This document shows positions 6,023-14,382 of a stretch of DNA of 36,726 nucleotides, piece by piece. The translations under genes were made by a program, and so were the position numbers. Source of the DNA: Pseudomonadota bacterium (GTDB lineage: Bacteria > Pseudomonadota > Gammaproteobacteria > Burkholderiales > Rhodocyclaceae). The DNA lies in the NCBI GenBank assembly GCA_029780075.1, contig JAKOZI010000092.1:1-36726 (forward strand), read 5' to 3'. Below the pieces are notes generated by a model, which searched no databases, had not been told where the DNA came from, and saw only the letters and a program-made list of their open reading frames with translations. Within the stretch, counting starts at the first letter, position 1, and every line of letters begins with the position of its first letter.

Positions 6023-7504
6023 ATGAGCATGGAAGGCAAGAGTGCCGACCGGCGTTTTGCGGTTGACCGGCCGGCCCTGATCAGGCGTTTGCGCGCGGTG
6101 TTGCCGGTGCAGGCCCTGCTGGTCGAGGAAGAGGACCTGCGGCCGTATGATTGCGACGGACTGACCGCTTATCGCCAGTTGCCGTTGCTCGTCGCCCTTC
6201 CCGAGAACGAGTCACAGGCACAGGCGATCCTCAAGGTCTGCCATGAGCTGAAGGCCCCGGTGGTGGCGCGCGGTGCCGCCACCGGGCTGTCGGGCGGCGC
6301 CACCCCGCATGCCGATGGCGTTGTGGTGTCGCTCGCCAGGCTCAAGAAGATCGTCAGTATCGACGCCCTGTCGCGTACCGCGGTGGTGCAGCCGGGGGTG
6401 CGCAACCTGGCGGTGTCCGAGGCGGCGGCGCCCTACGGGCTGTATTACGCGCCCGACCCTTCGTCGCAGATCGCCTGTACGATCGGTGGCAACGTCGCCG
6501 AGAACTCCGGCGGTGTGCACTGCCTCAAGTATGGCCTGACCGTGCACAATGTCCTGCGTGTGCGCGGCCTGACCATGGCGGGTGAGATCGTCGAGTTCGG
6601 CAACGCGGCACTCGACGCGGCCGGCTACGATCTGCTGGCGCTGCTCAACGGCTCCGAAGGTCTGCTGGCCATGATCACCGAGGTGACGGTCAGGTTGACG
6701 CCCAAACCGCAACTGGCGCAGGTGGTGATCGCCTCTTTCGACGACGTGCGGCGAGCCGGCGACGCCGTCGCCGGGATCATTGCCGCCGGCATCATCCCGG
6801 CCGGTCTCGAAATGATGGACAGGAAGGCCATCCACGCTGTCGAGCCCTACGTCAACGCCGGTTACGACATGGACGCCGAAGCGATCCTGCTGTGCGAATC
6901 GGATGGCACGCCGGAAGAAGTCGCCGAGGAGATCGGGCGCATGACGGCAGTACTGGAAAGGAGCGGCGCCTCGGCCTATTGCGTTTCGCGCACCGAAGCC
7001 GAGCGCCTCAAGTTCTGGGCCGGACGCAAGGCGGCGTTCCCGGCTGTTGGTCGGTTGACCCCGGATTATCTGTGCATGGACGGCACCATCCCGAGAAAGC
7101 GCTTGGCCGAGATGCTCCAGGAAATCACCGGGCTTTCCGGGAAATACGATCTGCGTTGCGCCAATGTCTTCCACGCCGGCGACGGCAATCTGCATCCGCT
7201 GATCATGTACGATGCCAATCAGCCCGGACAGCTTGAGCGGGCGATGGCTTTCGGTGCCGAAATCCTGGAACTGTCGGTACGCTTCGGAGGCACCATCACC
7301 GGCGAGCATGGGGTGGGTATCGAGAAGGTCAATCTGATGGCCGAGCAGTTCGGAATGGCCGAGATCGAAACCTTTCATCGCCTCAAGGCGGCCTTCGACG
7401 AGCACGGGCTGCTCAATCCCGGCAAGGGCGTGCCGACGCTTGCGCGTTGCCGCGAATACACCCAGGCGCGCGTGGCGCGTGCGCCGACTGCGCCGAGGTT
7501 CTGA
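6023..7504 (+). CDS. glcD: Glycolate oxidase subunit GlcD (FAD-linked)
   Basis: FAD-binding catalytic subunit of the membrane-associated glycolate oxidase that turns glycolate into glyoxylate; 493 residues, close to the usual 499. The N-terminal PCMH-type FAD domain shows VVARGAATGLSGGATP near residue 80 and IGGNVAENSGG near 155. The C-terminal FAD-oxidase domain shows HAGDGNLHP near residue 384 and GEHGVGIEK near 428. The frame is open further upstream to 5855, but the ATG at 6023 is chosen: it has GGGGGGAA at good spacing, and the upstream part would run through the IS remnant. The stop overlaps the glcE start (TGATG). Confidence 0.95.
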   Translation: MSMEGKSADRRFAVDRPALIRRLRAVLPVQALLVEEEDLRPYDCDGLTAYRQLPLLVALPENESQAQAILKVCHELKAPVVARGAATGLSGGATPHADGVVVSLARLKKIVSIDALSRTAVVQPGVRNLAVSEAAAPYGLYYAPDPSSQIACTIGGNVAENSGGVHCLKYGLTVHNVLRVRGLTMAGEIVEFGNAALDAAGYDLLALLNGSEGLLAMITEVTVRLTPKPQLAQVVIASFDDVRRAGDAVAGIIAAGIIPAGLEMMDRKAIHAVEPYVNAGYDMDAEAILLCESDGTPEEVAEEIGRMTAVLERSGASAYCVSRTEAERLKFWAGRKAAFPAVGRLTPDYLCMDGTIPRKRLAEMLQEITGLSGKYDLRCANVFHAGDGNLHPLIMYDANQPGQLERAMAFGAEILELSVRFGGTITGEHGVGIEKVNLMAEQFGMAEIETFHRLKAAFDEHGLLNPGKGVPTLARCREYTQARVARAPTAPRF

Positions 7505-8565
7505 TGGAAACACTGATCGACGACTGGCGCGTACGCATTGCCGCTGCGGCCGGCTCGGGCGGCAAGCTGGCGATTCGTGGCGGCGGCAGCAAGTGTTTCT
7601 ACGGTGGTCCGGAGACCGGCGAGCGGCTCGATGTCGCCGCCTACCGCGGGATTGTCGCCTACGAGCCAAGCGAACTGGTGGTTACCGCACGTGCCGGAAC
7701 GGGTCTGCGCGAACTGGCGGCAACGCTCGCCGCGAAGGGGCAGGGCCTGGTCTTCGAGCCGCCGCATTTCGGGGCCGCGGCGACGGTCGGCGGCATGCTC
7801 GCTACCGGTTTGTCGGGACCACGCCGGCAGGCGGTGGGTGCGGTGCGCGATTTCGTGCTCGGTGTCAAACTGCTCAATGGCAGCGGCGAAGTGCTCTCCT
7901 TCGGCGGGCAGGTGATGAAGAACGTCGCCGGCTACGATGTCCCGCGCTTGCTGGCGGGCAGCCTCGGCACGCTCGGCGTTGTGCTCGAAGTTTCGCTCAA
8001 GGTGCTGCCGCTGCCGGTAGCCGAGAAAAGCTTGCGTTTTGCGCTCGACGAGGCCGCGGCGTTGCAGAAGCTCAACCAGTGGGGTGGCCGGCCCTTGCCG
8101 ATTTCGGCGTCGGCGTGGCATGACGGCCTGCTGACGCTGCGCCTGTCCGGGGCTGCCGCCGCGGTCGCTGCCGCAGAGCGCGAACTCGCTGGCGAGGTGC
8201 TGGCCGATGCCGACGTCTTCTGGGATTCGCTGCGCGAGCAGAAGCAGGCGTTCTTTCTCGGCGACGCGCCGCTGTGGCGGCTTTCGCTGCCGTCCGTGAC
8301 GCCGCCGCAGGCGCTCGGAGAGACGCTGATCGAATGGGGCGGCGCGCAGCGCTGGCTGCGCGGTGGCGACGCCAGGCGGATTCGCGCGGCCGCGGCAAAG
8401 GCCGGCGGGCATGCGACCCTGTTTCGAGGTGACGATGCCCTGAAGACGGAGGTCGGGGTTTTCCAGCCGCTGACCGCGCCTCTGGCGCGCATCCATCGCC
8501 ATCTGAAGCAGGCTTTCGATCCGCAGGGGGTTTTCAACCCCGGCCGGATGTATCCGGGTCTATGA
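7504..8565 (+). CDS. glcE: Glycolate oxidase subunit GlcE
   Basis: Second FAD-binding subunit of glycolate oxidase, 353 residues (family about 350). It has a shortened PCMH domain: LAIRGGGSKCFYG near residue 22, a long Ala-rich helix, ATVGGMLATGLSGPRRQ and FVLGVKLLNGSGE, then GGQVMKNVAGYDVPRL and GSLGTLGVVLEVSLKVLP, all GlcE hallmarks. It ends with FDPQGVFNPGRMYPGL, the typical C-terminus. The ATG overlaps the glcD stop by one base, so translation is coupled. The longer frame from 7447 is rejected because it lies inside glcD. Confidence 0.95.
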   Translation: METLIDDWRVRIAAAAGSGGKLAIRGGGSKCFYGGPETGERLDVAAYRGIVAYEPSELVVTARAGTGLRELAATLAAKGQGLVFEPPHFGAAATVGGMLATGLSGPRRQAVGAVRDFVLGVKLLNGSGEVLSFGGQVMKNVAGYDVPRLLAGSLGTLGVVLEVSLKVLPLPVAEKSLRFALDEAAALQKLNQWGGRPLPISASAWHDGLLTLRLSGAAAAVAAAERELAGEVLADADVFWDSLREQKQAFFLGDAPLWRLSLPSVTPPQALGETLIEWGGAQRWLRGGDARRIRAAAAKAGGHATLFRGDDALKTEVGVFQPLTAPLARIHRHLKQAFDPQGVFNPGRMYPGL

Positions 8566-8578
8566 AAGTTCGCCGATC

Positions 8579-9832
8579 ATGCAAACCTATCTAGCCGATT
8601 TCATCAAGGACACGCCGGTCGGGCGCGAGGCCGACGCGATTCTGCGCAGTTGCGTGCATTGCGGCTTCTGCAACGCGACTTGTCCGACCTTTCAGTTGCT
8701 CGGCGATGAACTCGACGGGCCGCGCGGTCGCATCTATCTGATGAAACAGATGCTCGAAGGGCATGCGGTCACCACCCGGACGCAACTGCATCTCGATCGC
8801 TGCCTGAATTGCCGCGCCTGCGAAACGACCTGTCCTTCAGGCGTCAGGTATCATCGCCTGCTGGAGATCGGACGCGCGGTCATCGAGCAACGTGTACCGC
8901 GTTCACCCGCCGCCCGGGCGACGCGTTTCCTGCTTTGCGAAGCGCTGCCGCGCGACTGGATTTTCAAGCCGGCCGTGCGTGTCGGACAAGTGTTGCGGCC
9001 GTTGTTGCCGGCCGCCCTGGCCGACAAGGTGCCGAGCGCTGCCGGTAGAGTGCGCAGACCGTGGCCGCGGCCGGCCGCGCGGCCACGCAGGATGATCGCC
9101 CTGGCCGGTTGCGTGCAGCCGACCCTGACCCCGAATACCAATGCGGCGATGGCACGTGTTCTCGACCGGCTCGGTATCGAATTGTTCGAAGTGCCGGGCG
9201 CCGGCTGTTGTGGCGCGCTGCGCTACCACCTCAATGCCCAGGAAAAGGCACTCGACGACATGCGGCGGGTGATCGACGCCTGGTGGCCGCATGTCGAGAG
9301 CGGCTCCGTCGAGGGTTTCGTGATGACCGCGTCGGGCTGCGGTGCGCACGTGCGCGAATACGGTGAACTGCTCAGGCACGATCCGGCGTACGCCGACAAG
9401 GCGGCGCGAATTGCGGACATGACGCGCGATGCCTCCGAGGTCCTGGCTGCCGAGCAGCAACAACTCGTCGAGTTGCTGCGTCGGCAGGGCGATGGCAGCG
9501 GCCAGCGGGTGGCGTTTCACTCGCCCTGCACCTTGCAGCACGCGCTGAAGATTCGCGGTGTCGTCGAAGCGCTGCTGACTGCCGCCGGTTACCAGCTCTC
9601 GCCGGTTGCCGATTCGCACCTGTGCTGCGGCTCGGCGGGGGCCTATTCGATCATTCAACCGGTGCTCGCCACGCAGTTGCGTGACAACAAGCTGGCAGCG
9701 ATGCGCGCGGGTTCGCCGGTGCTGCTGGTGACGGCCAATACCGGGTGCCAGACCCACCTGCAGAGCGGCAGCAAGGTACCGGTGCGGCACTGGATCGAAC
9801 TGATCGACGAGCGCCTGGGCGCAGCCACCTGA
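8579..9832 (+). CDS. glcF: Glycolate oxidase iron-sulfur subunit GlcF
   Basis: Iron-sulfur subunit that passes electrons from GlcDE to the quinone pool; 417 residues. Two ferredoxin-type [4Fe-4S] motifs are complete: CVHCGFCNATCP from Cys25 and CLNCRACETTCP from Cys75. Two cysteine-rich CCG domains follow, with GAGCCGALRYH and LCCGSAGAYS as their cores. It begins 13 nt after glcE, with only a weak ribosome-binding site, and is followed 20 nt later by the synthetase-like gene. All three subunits needed for the enzyme are therefore intact in this window. Confidence 0.95.
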   Translation: MQTYLADFIKDTPVGREADAILRSCVHCGFCNATCPTFQLLGDELDGPRGRIYLMKQMLEGHAVTTRTQLHLDRCLNCRACETTCPSGVRYHRLLEIGRAVIEQRVPRSPAARATRFLLCEALPRDWIFKPAVRVGQVLRPLLPAALADKVPSAAGRVRRPWPRPAARPRRMIALAGCVQPTLTPNTNAAMARVLDRLGIELFEVPGAGCCGALRYHLNAQEKALDDMRRVIDAWWPHVESGSVEGFVMTASGCGAHVREYGELLRHDPAYADKAARIADMTRDASEVLAAEQQQLVELLRRQGDGSGQRVAFHSPCTLQHALKIRGVVEALLTAAGYQLSPVADSHLCCGSAGAYSIIQPVLATQLRDNKLAAMRAGSPVLLVTANTGCQTHLQSGSKVPVRHWIELIDERLGAAT

Positions 9833-9852
9833 GCAGCCGATGCGGAGACGTG

Positions 9853-11538
9853 ATGGAACTCGACAGTCAGGCGGGTAGTTACCAGGAGCTTTGCCGGAGT
9901 TTCCGCTGGCAGGTCCCGGAGCGGTTCAATCTCGCCGTCGACGTCTGTGGCCGCTGGGCCGCGGAACGTCACCGCTTTGCGCTGTACTACGAGGACGCGA
10001 GCGGATTCACCTCGGCGCACACCTTCTGGGACATTCAGCGACAGGCGAACCGGCTCTCGAACGTGCTTGCGGCATTGGGTACGCTGCCTGGCGACCGGGT
10101 GGCGATCCTCTTGCCGCAATGCCCGGAAGCGGCCATCGCGCAGATCGCGATTTGCCAGATGGGCGCGCTGGCCGTCCCTCTGTCGCCGTTCCTGGGGCCG
10201 GATTCACTGGAACACCGTTTGGGCGATGCCGCCGCCCACCTGGCCATCGTCGATGCGACGACGCAGCCCGGAGTGCAAGGGCTGCGCCACAGGTTGCCGC
10301 GGTTGCGACACGTGCTCGGCGTTGGCAGCGCCGCAGGACCAGGCATCCGGCCCTGGGATGAAGTGCTCGAGCACGCTTCGGCGCACTACACGCCGATAGT
10401 CACCGCGGCCGGCGATCCGGCGATGATCCTTTACCGCCGCGGTACCCAGGGCGGCGCCAGGGGGGCACTGATGGCGCACCGAATGCTGTTCGGCAAGCTC
10501 AGTGCGTTCGTCTGCGCGCATGACTTCTTTCCGCAACCGCGGGACATGCTCTGGTCGCCTGGCCAACCCGCGGGGGCCGGCGATTTTTGGGATGCCCTGC
10601 TGCCGACCTGGCATTTCGGCATGCCGCTGCTCGCGTACAACGGGACCCTGGACGCCGTGAAGGTCTTTGCCCTGATCGAAAAGTACGGTATTCGCAATGC
10701 CGTTCTATGGCCATCGCTCTTGCAGCGGATGATGCAGCGGGTGGCGGACCCCGGCACGGTCTACGATCTCGACCTGCGTACGCTGGCGAGCGTCGGCGAG
10801 CCGGTCGATCCAGCGCTGTGGCACTGGGCGAGAGACAAAATGGGTGTGGCCATCAACGGTATCTTCGGGCCTGCCGGCCTCCCCGATCTGGTCGGCAACT
10901 GGGCTTCGCGATGGCCTGCCAGTCCGGGCGCGGTGGGCAGAGCCTATCCGGGGCACCGGGTGGCGGTGATCGATGCTCAGGGAAACGCGCTGCCGCCGGG
11001 CGAGGTCGGCGAACTCGCCGTGTTTCGACAGTACCATGCTGAGGATGATCCCCTGCCGATGCTCGGCTATTGGCGGGATCCCGAGGCCACGGCAGAGGCC
11101 GTCGTCGGCGATGGCTGGGTGCGTACCGGCGAATCGGCGACGCTCGATGGTGAGGGTAATCTATTCTGCCAGCGGCCTGCCGACGATACCTTCGCGAGTG
11201 CTGGCTATCGCGTCGACCCGTCGGAGATCGAGACCTGTCTGCGTGCGCATGCCGTCGTGGCCAACTGTGCCGTGATCGGCCGTGCAGACGAGCTGGGCGG
11301 CACGCGGCCCAGGGCTTTCGTCGTCTTGCGGCCGGGCGTGCTCGGGACGCCGGAACTGGTTCGCGAGTTGCAGCGACATGTCGGTCGGTATTTGGCGCCC
11401 TACGAAACGCCGAAAGCGATAGAATTCACCGCGGCGCTGCCGCTCGGCGCCAGCGGGGAGGTCTTGCGGGGCGCCTTGAGCACTCGCGAAATGCAACCGA
11501 CGGCATGTACAGAGGGTGGAATGAAGGGGAGGCAATGA
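9853..11538 (+). CDS. Acyl-CoA synthetase-like AMP-binding protein, catalytic motifs degenerate
   Basis: A 561-residue protein with the full length and domain order of the AMP-binding (ANL) superfamily, resembling benzoate/fatty acyl-CoA ligases. The motifs that bind ATP are altered. The P-loop, normally TSGTTGxPKG, reads YRRGTQGGARG from Tyr194. The YGxTE motif reads FGPAGLPD. The ribose-binding Asp of RTGD is Glu427. The C-terminal catalytic Lys (normally SGKxxR) is Glu536 in ASGEVLRG. Structural motifs (PGEVGELAV, GYRVDPSEIE) remain. It is probably unable to adenylate and may act as a binding or scaffold protein; that is inference. The ATG at 9853 has GGAGA 5 nt upstream. It is in the glcDEF operon, and its stop overlaps the next ATG. 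Confidence 0.85.
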   Translation: MELDSQAGSYQELCRSFRWQVPERFNLAVDVCGRWAAERHRFALYYEDASGFTSAHTFWDIQRQANRLSNVLAALGTLPGDRVAILLPQCPEAAIAQIAICQMGALAVPLSPFLGPDSLEHRLGDAAAHLAIVDATTQPGVQGLRHRLPRLRHVLGVGSAAGPGIRPWDEVLEHASAHYTPIVTAAGDPAMILYRRGTQGGARGALMAHRMLFGKLSAFVCAHDFFPQPRDMLWSPGQPAGAGDFWDALLPTWHFGMPLLAYNGTLDAVKVFALIEKYGIRNAVLWPSLLQRMMQRVADPGTVYDLDLRTLASVGEPVDPALWHWARDKMGVAINGIFGPAGLPDLVGNWASRWPASPGAVGRAYPGHRVAVIDAQGNALPPGEVGELAVFRQYHAEDDPLPMLGYWRDPEATAEAVVGDGWVRTGESATLDGEGNLFCQRPADDTFASAGYRVDPSEIETCLRAHAVVANCAVIGRADELGGTRPRAFVVLRPGVLGTPELVRELQRHVGRYLAPYETPKAIEFTAALPLGASGEVLRGALSTREMQPTACTEGGMKGRQ

Positions 11539-11837
11539 GCGAACAGCTTGAGCAGGCCGCCGGCCTGGTGGACGAGCGACGTCAGAACCAGCGCTCGCGG
11601 GCCGCTTTCGAGAGCGCTTTCGTGATGATCGAGCCGTTTTTCGATCCAGGGCAGGGCTGGGGAGGACAGTCGCTGGAACTTCTGGCGTACCGAATCGTGC
11701 GCGAGAATTTTCCTGAGCTGAGTGGCGAGGAGGTGCATGCCGTGGTGGTGGCAGCACACCGCGTGTATATCGAGCGTAATCCGCAACGTAGCGATCACCT
11801 GCCGCGCCCGAGCGAACTACGGCGGGTAACCCTCTGA
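11535..11837 (+). CDS. Conserved-looking hypothetical protein, 100 residues
   Basis: Not recognised. The ATG overlaps the stop of the synthetase-like gene (ATGA) and has a strong ribosome-binding site (AGGGGAGG), so it is very likely translated. The protein is soluble, with no signal peptide or membrane segment. It has a charged N-terminal helix (SEQLEQAAGLVDERRQNQRS), an aromatic middle (MIEPFFDPGQGWGGQSLELL) and a basic C-terminal helix (VYIERNPQRSDHLPRPSELR). Its coupling to the pseudo-synthetase suggests a shared role, perhaps as a partner protein. Confidence 0.75.
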   Translation: MSEQLEQAAGLVDERRQNQRSRAAFESAFVMIEPFFDPGQGWGGQSLELLAYRIVRENFPELSGEEVHAVVVAAHRVYIERNPQRSDHLPRPSELRRVTL

Positions 11838-11924
11838 ACCGGCATGCGGTGCCTTGGGGGGAGGCGGTAACGCCTGCCGTGGCGCGCCTGAAGTGGCTGC
11901 CGAGTTTGCGGAGAAAGCCTGTCG

Positions 11925-12740
11925 ATGCCGATTTCGATTGATGCCTGTGTTGCCCAGCATCAGGGCGACCGTCGCGAGCAACAGGACCGGGTCGCCATCC
12001 TGCCGCATCCGCGGGGCGGCGGGGTGGCGTTGGCGGTGTTGGCGGACGGCATGGGCGGCCATACCGGTGGGGTCATTGCCGCCCAGCAGGTGATCCACAC
12101 CGCGCGCAACAACCTCGAGGGATATTCGGCGCGAACCGAATCGGCGCGCGTGCTGCTGGAATCGTGCATCAACGAAGCGCATATGCTGATCAAGGCTTCC
12201 CGTTTCATCAACGAGAAGGATCCGCACAGCACCGTGGTGATGTTGCTGCTGCAGCCGGGCCGGGTGAGCTGGGCACACTGCGGTGACAGCCGTTTCTACC
12301 ACTTCCGCGGCGATGCCTTGCTCTTCCGCAGCACCGACCACTCGTACGTGGCGCAACTGGTGGTGCAAGGCCGGATCACTCCCGAACAGGCGCTGGTCCA
12401 TCCCAACCGCAACATTTTGCTGACCTCGCTGGGCGGCGGCGACGCTCCCAAGATTGCCTTTGGCGAAGCCGAAGGTCTGCAGGCAGGGGACACCTTCCTG
12501 CTCTGCTCCGACGGTCTCTGGGGCTATTTCACCGACCAGGAACTGGCCTGGGTGATCAGCGGCTCGTCTTCGGCGCGGGAAGCCACCGAGTTGCTGATCG
12601 GGCGCGCGCGCTCGATGGGCCATGGCGACGGCGACAACATCTCGGTGGCCATTCTGAAGCTGGTCAATGTGCCCCAGCCGGAGCCGGCGGCCACACCAGG
12701 CGCAAAGACGACGCTACTTGCGCCCGAGTCCGCCAAGTAG
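11925..12740 (+). CDS. PP2C-family serine/threonine protein phosphatase
   Basis: A 271-residue soluble PP2C (PPM) phosphatase. All metal-binding motifs are visible: GDRREQQDR near the N-terminus, ADGMGGH at residues 40-46, HCGDSRFYHF, CSDGLWGYF and GDGDNISVAI near the C-terminus. Mn/Mg-dependent dephosphorylation of Ser/Thr phosphoproteins is expected. It lies 87 nt after the 100-residue gene, so it may be in the same transcript or have its own start. Its last 27 nt overlap the end of the convergent RNA helicase gene. No kinase gene is present in the window, so its target is unknown. Confidence 0.92.
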   Translation: MPISIDACVAQHQGDRREQQDRVAILPHPRGGGVALAVLADGMGGHTGGVIAAQQVIHTARNNLEGYSARTESARVLLESCINEAHMLIKASRFINEKDPHSTVVMLLLQPGRVSWAHCGDSRFYHFRGDALLFRSTDHSYVAQLVVQGRITPEQALVHPNRNILLTSLGGGDAPKIAFGEAEGLQAGDTFLLCSDGLWGYFTDQELAWVISGSSSAREATELLIGRARSMGHGDGDNISVAILKLVNVPQPEPAATPGAKTTLLAPESAK

Positions 12741-14192
12741 CGCGGCGACCAGGCGGCGTGGTTTGTGCGGGTGCTCACTGCGGGCCGATACCCTTTCGGC
12801 CTCGCTGCCGACTGCTGCCGCCACGGGATGCGGTTCCGGGCTTTCGTAAGGCTTGCTGAAGTCGAAACCGTCGGCGGCGATGTGCGACGGGCGTCGGCCG
12901 CTGCCCGGCCGGTTCGATCCTTCACGCGCCGCCGCGCGGCTCGGGGCGCGCTCGCCCGGTGCTGTCGCCAGTGGCGCCAGGGCTGGCGGAGCTGCCGTTG
13001 GCCGGCGGTGGTGACTGCGTTTGTCGCCGGGCGGGTAGCAGTAGTCGTATTCCGGCTCGAAGCCGGGGATGGCTACCTGCTCGACCTGGATCCGGATCAG
13101 TTTTTCGATCTCGACCAGATACTGGACTTCGCTCGCCGAAACCAGAGAGATCGCTGTTCCGGGCTTGCCGGCACGACCGGTGCGGCCGATGCGGTGGATG
13201 TAATCTTCGGGAGTGCGCGGCAACTCGAAGTTGATCACATGCGGCAATTCGTCGATATCGAGACCGCGCGCCGCCACGTCCGTCGCGACCAGCACCAGTA
13301 CCGAACCCTCCTTGAACGCTTCGAGTGCCTTGAGGCGTTCCTGCTGGCTCTTGTCGCCGTGGATCGAGTCGGCGGCAATTCCTGCCCTTTGCAACTCGCG
13401 AGCCAGTTTGTTGGTTTCGATCTTGGTGCGCGTAAAGACCAGCACCTGGTTGAAGTCGGCCGATTTCAGCAGCTTCACCAGCAGCGCACGCTTGGCCTCG
13501 GCGGCCACCGGATGGACCCGGTGGGTGATCGTTTCCGACACCGTGTTGCGCTTGGCGACCTCGATCAGTACCGGCGACTGCAGCATGCCGTCGGCCAGTT
13601 TCTTGATCTCTTCCGAAAAGGTCGCCGAGAACAGCAGGCTCTGCCGCTGCCGAGGCAGCATGTTGATGATGCGCGTGACGTCCGGGACGAAGCCCATGTC
13701 CAGCATGCGATCCGCCTCGTCGAGCACGAGCGCCTGCACACTGCCGAAGTTGAGGCACTTTTGTTCGACAAGGTCGAGCAGCCGACCGGGGGTGGCTACC
13801 AGGACCTCGACACCGCAGCGGATCTCGGCGATCTGCGGTTTGATGTCTACCCCACCGAAGACGCAGGCACTCCTGATCGGTACGTGCCGGCTATAGGTTT
13901 TCACCGATTCGTGGACCTGGATCGCCAGTTCGCGTGTCGGCGCCAGCATCAGTACGCGTACCGGGTGGCGGGCTGGTGAAGGGCTGGGGCTGGCGAAGGC
14001 CAGGATGCGCTGCAGCAGCGGCAGCGTGAACGCGGCGGTCTTGCCGGTGCCCGTCTGGGCGCCGCCCATTAGATCCTTGCCGGCGAGAACGAGCGGTATC
14101 GCCTGTGCCTGGATCGGCGTTGGCTCTGTGTAGCCCTTGTCGGCAATGGCTCTCAGCAGTTCAGGTGCCAGGCCGAGTTCATCAAAACGCAT
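12714..14192 (-). CDS. rhlE: DEAD-box ATP-dependent RNA helicase, RhlE type
   Basis: A 492-residue RNA helicase. All core motifs are present in order: Q motif (EPTPIQAQAIP), I (AQTGTGKT), Ia (PTRELA), Ib (TPGR), II (DEAD), III (SAT), IV (LVFTRTK), V (DVAARGLDID) and VI (HRIGRTGRAG). The last 110 or so residues are a basic, Pro/Ala-rich, low-complexity tail typical of RhlE and likely to bind RNA. The ATG at 14192 (MRFDELGLAPELL) has GAAGG 8 nt upstream and matches the family N-terminus; a TTG 8 codons further up is possible. Likely role in ribosome assembly, RNA decay or cold adaptation. Confidence 0.93.
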   Translation of the reverse strand: MRFDELGLAPELLRAIADKGYTEPTPIQAQAIPLVLAGKDLMGGAQTGTGKTAAFTLPLLQRILAFASPSPSPARHPVRVLMLAPTRELAIQVHESVKTYSRHVPIRSACVFGGVDIKPQIAEIRCGVEVLVATPGRLLDLVEQKCLNFGSVQALVLDEADRMLDMGFVPDVTRIINMLPRQRQSLLFSATFSEEIKKLADGMLQSPVLIEVAKRNTVSETITHRVHPVAAEAKRALLVKLLKSADFNQVLVFTRTKIETNKLARELQRAGIAADSIHGDKSQQERLKALEAFKEGSVLVLVATDVAARGLDIDELPHVINFELPRTPEDYIHRIGRTGRAGKPGTAISLVSASEVQYLVEIEKLIRIQVEQVAIPGFEPEYDYCYPPGDKRSHHRRPTAAPPALAPLATAPGERAPSRAAAREGSNRPGSGRRPSHIAADGFDFSKPYESPEPHPVAAAVGSEAERVSARSEHPHKPRRLVAALLGGLGRK

Positions 14193-14239
14193 GGGCAAAG
14201 CCTTCAAATCGGTCAAAAATCAATCTCATATGGAGCATG

Positions 14240-14245
14240 ATTATA
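14240..14245 (-). promoter_or_regulatory. -10 box of the rhlE promoter
   Basis: TATAAT on the minus strand, 48 bp before the rhlE ATG, in an AT-rich pocket of otherwise GC-rich DNA. The -35 region at 17 bp spacing is poor. The predicted leader is about 40 nt. Confidence 0.4.
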
Positions 14246-14382
14246 CATCGATCGCGCGCCCCTGCCGGCCTGCTTTGCGGCGGCAGACGCGGGTCGGAGC
14301 GTCGCTGCGGTGGCGCCGAGCCACTTCAGCGATCGCTGCAGGCAAGCACGGGCCGGGTTTTGCGCGAATTTCCGGCGTGCCG

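Noticed and set aside
6212-7669. 485-codon minus-strand frame opposite glcD/glcE
   Set aside because: Antisense shadow with His/Arg/Gly-rich composition; glcD and glcE are certain.
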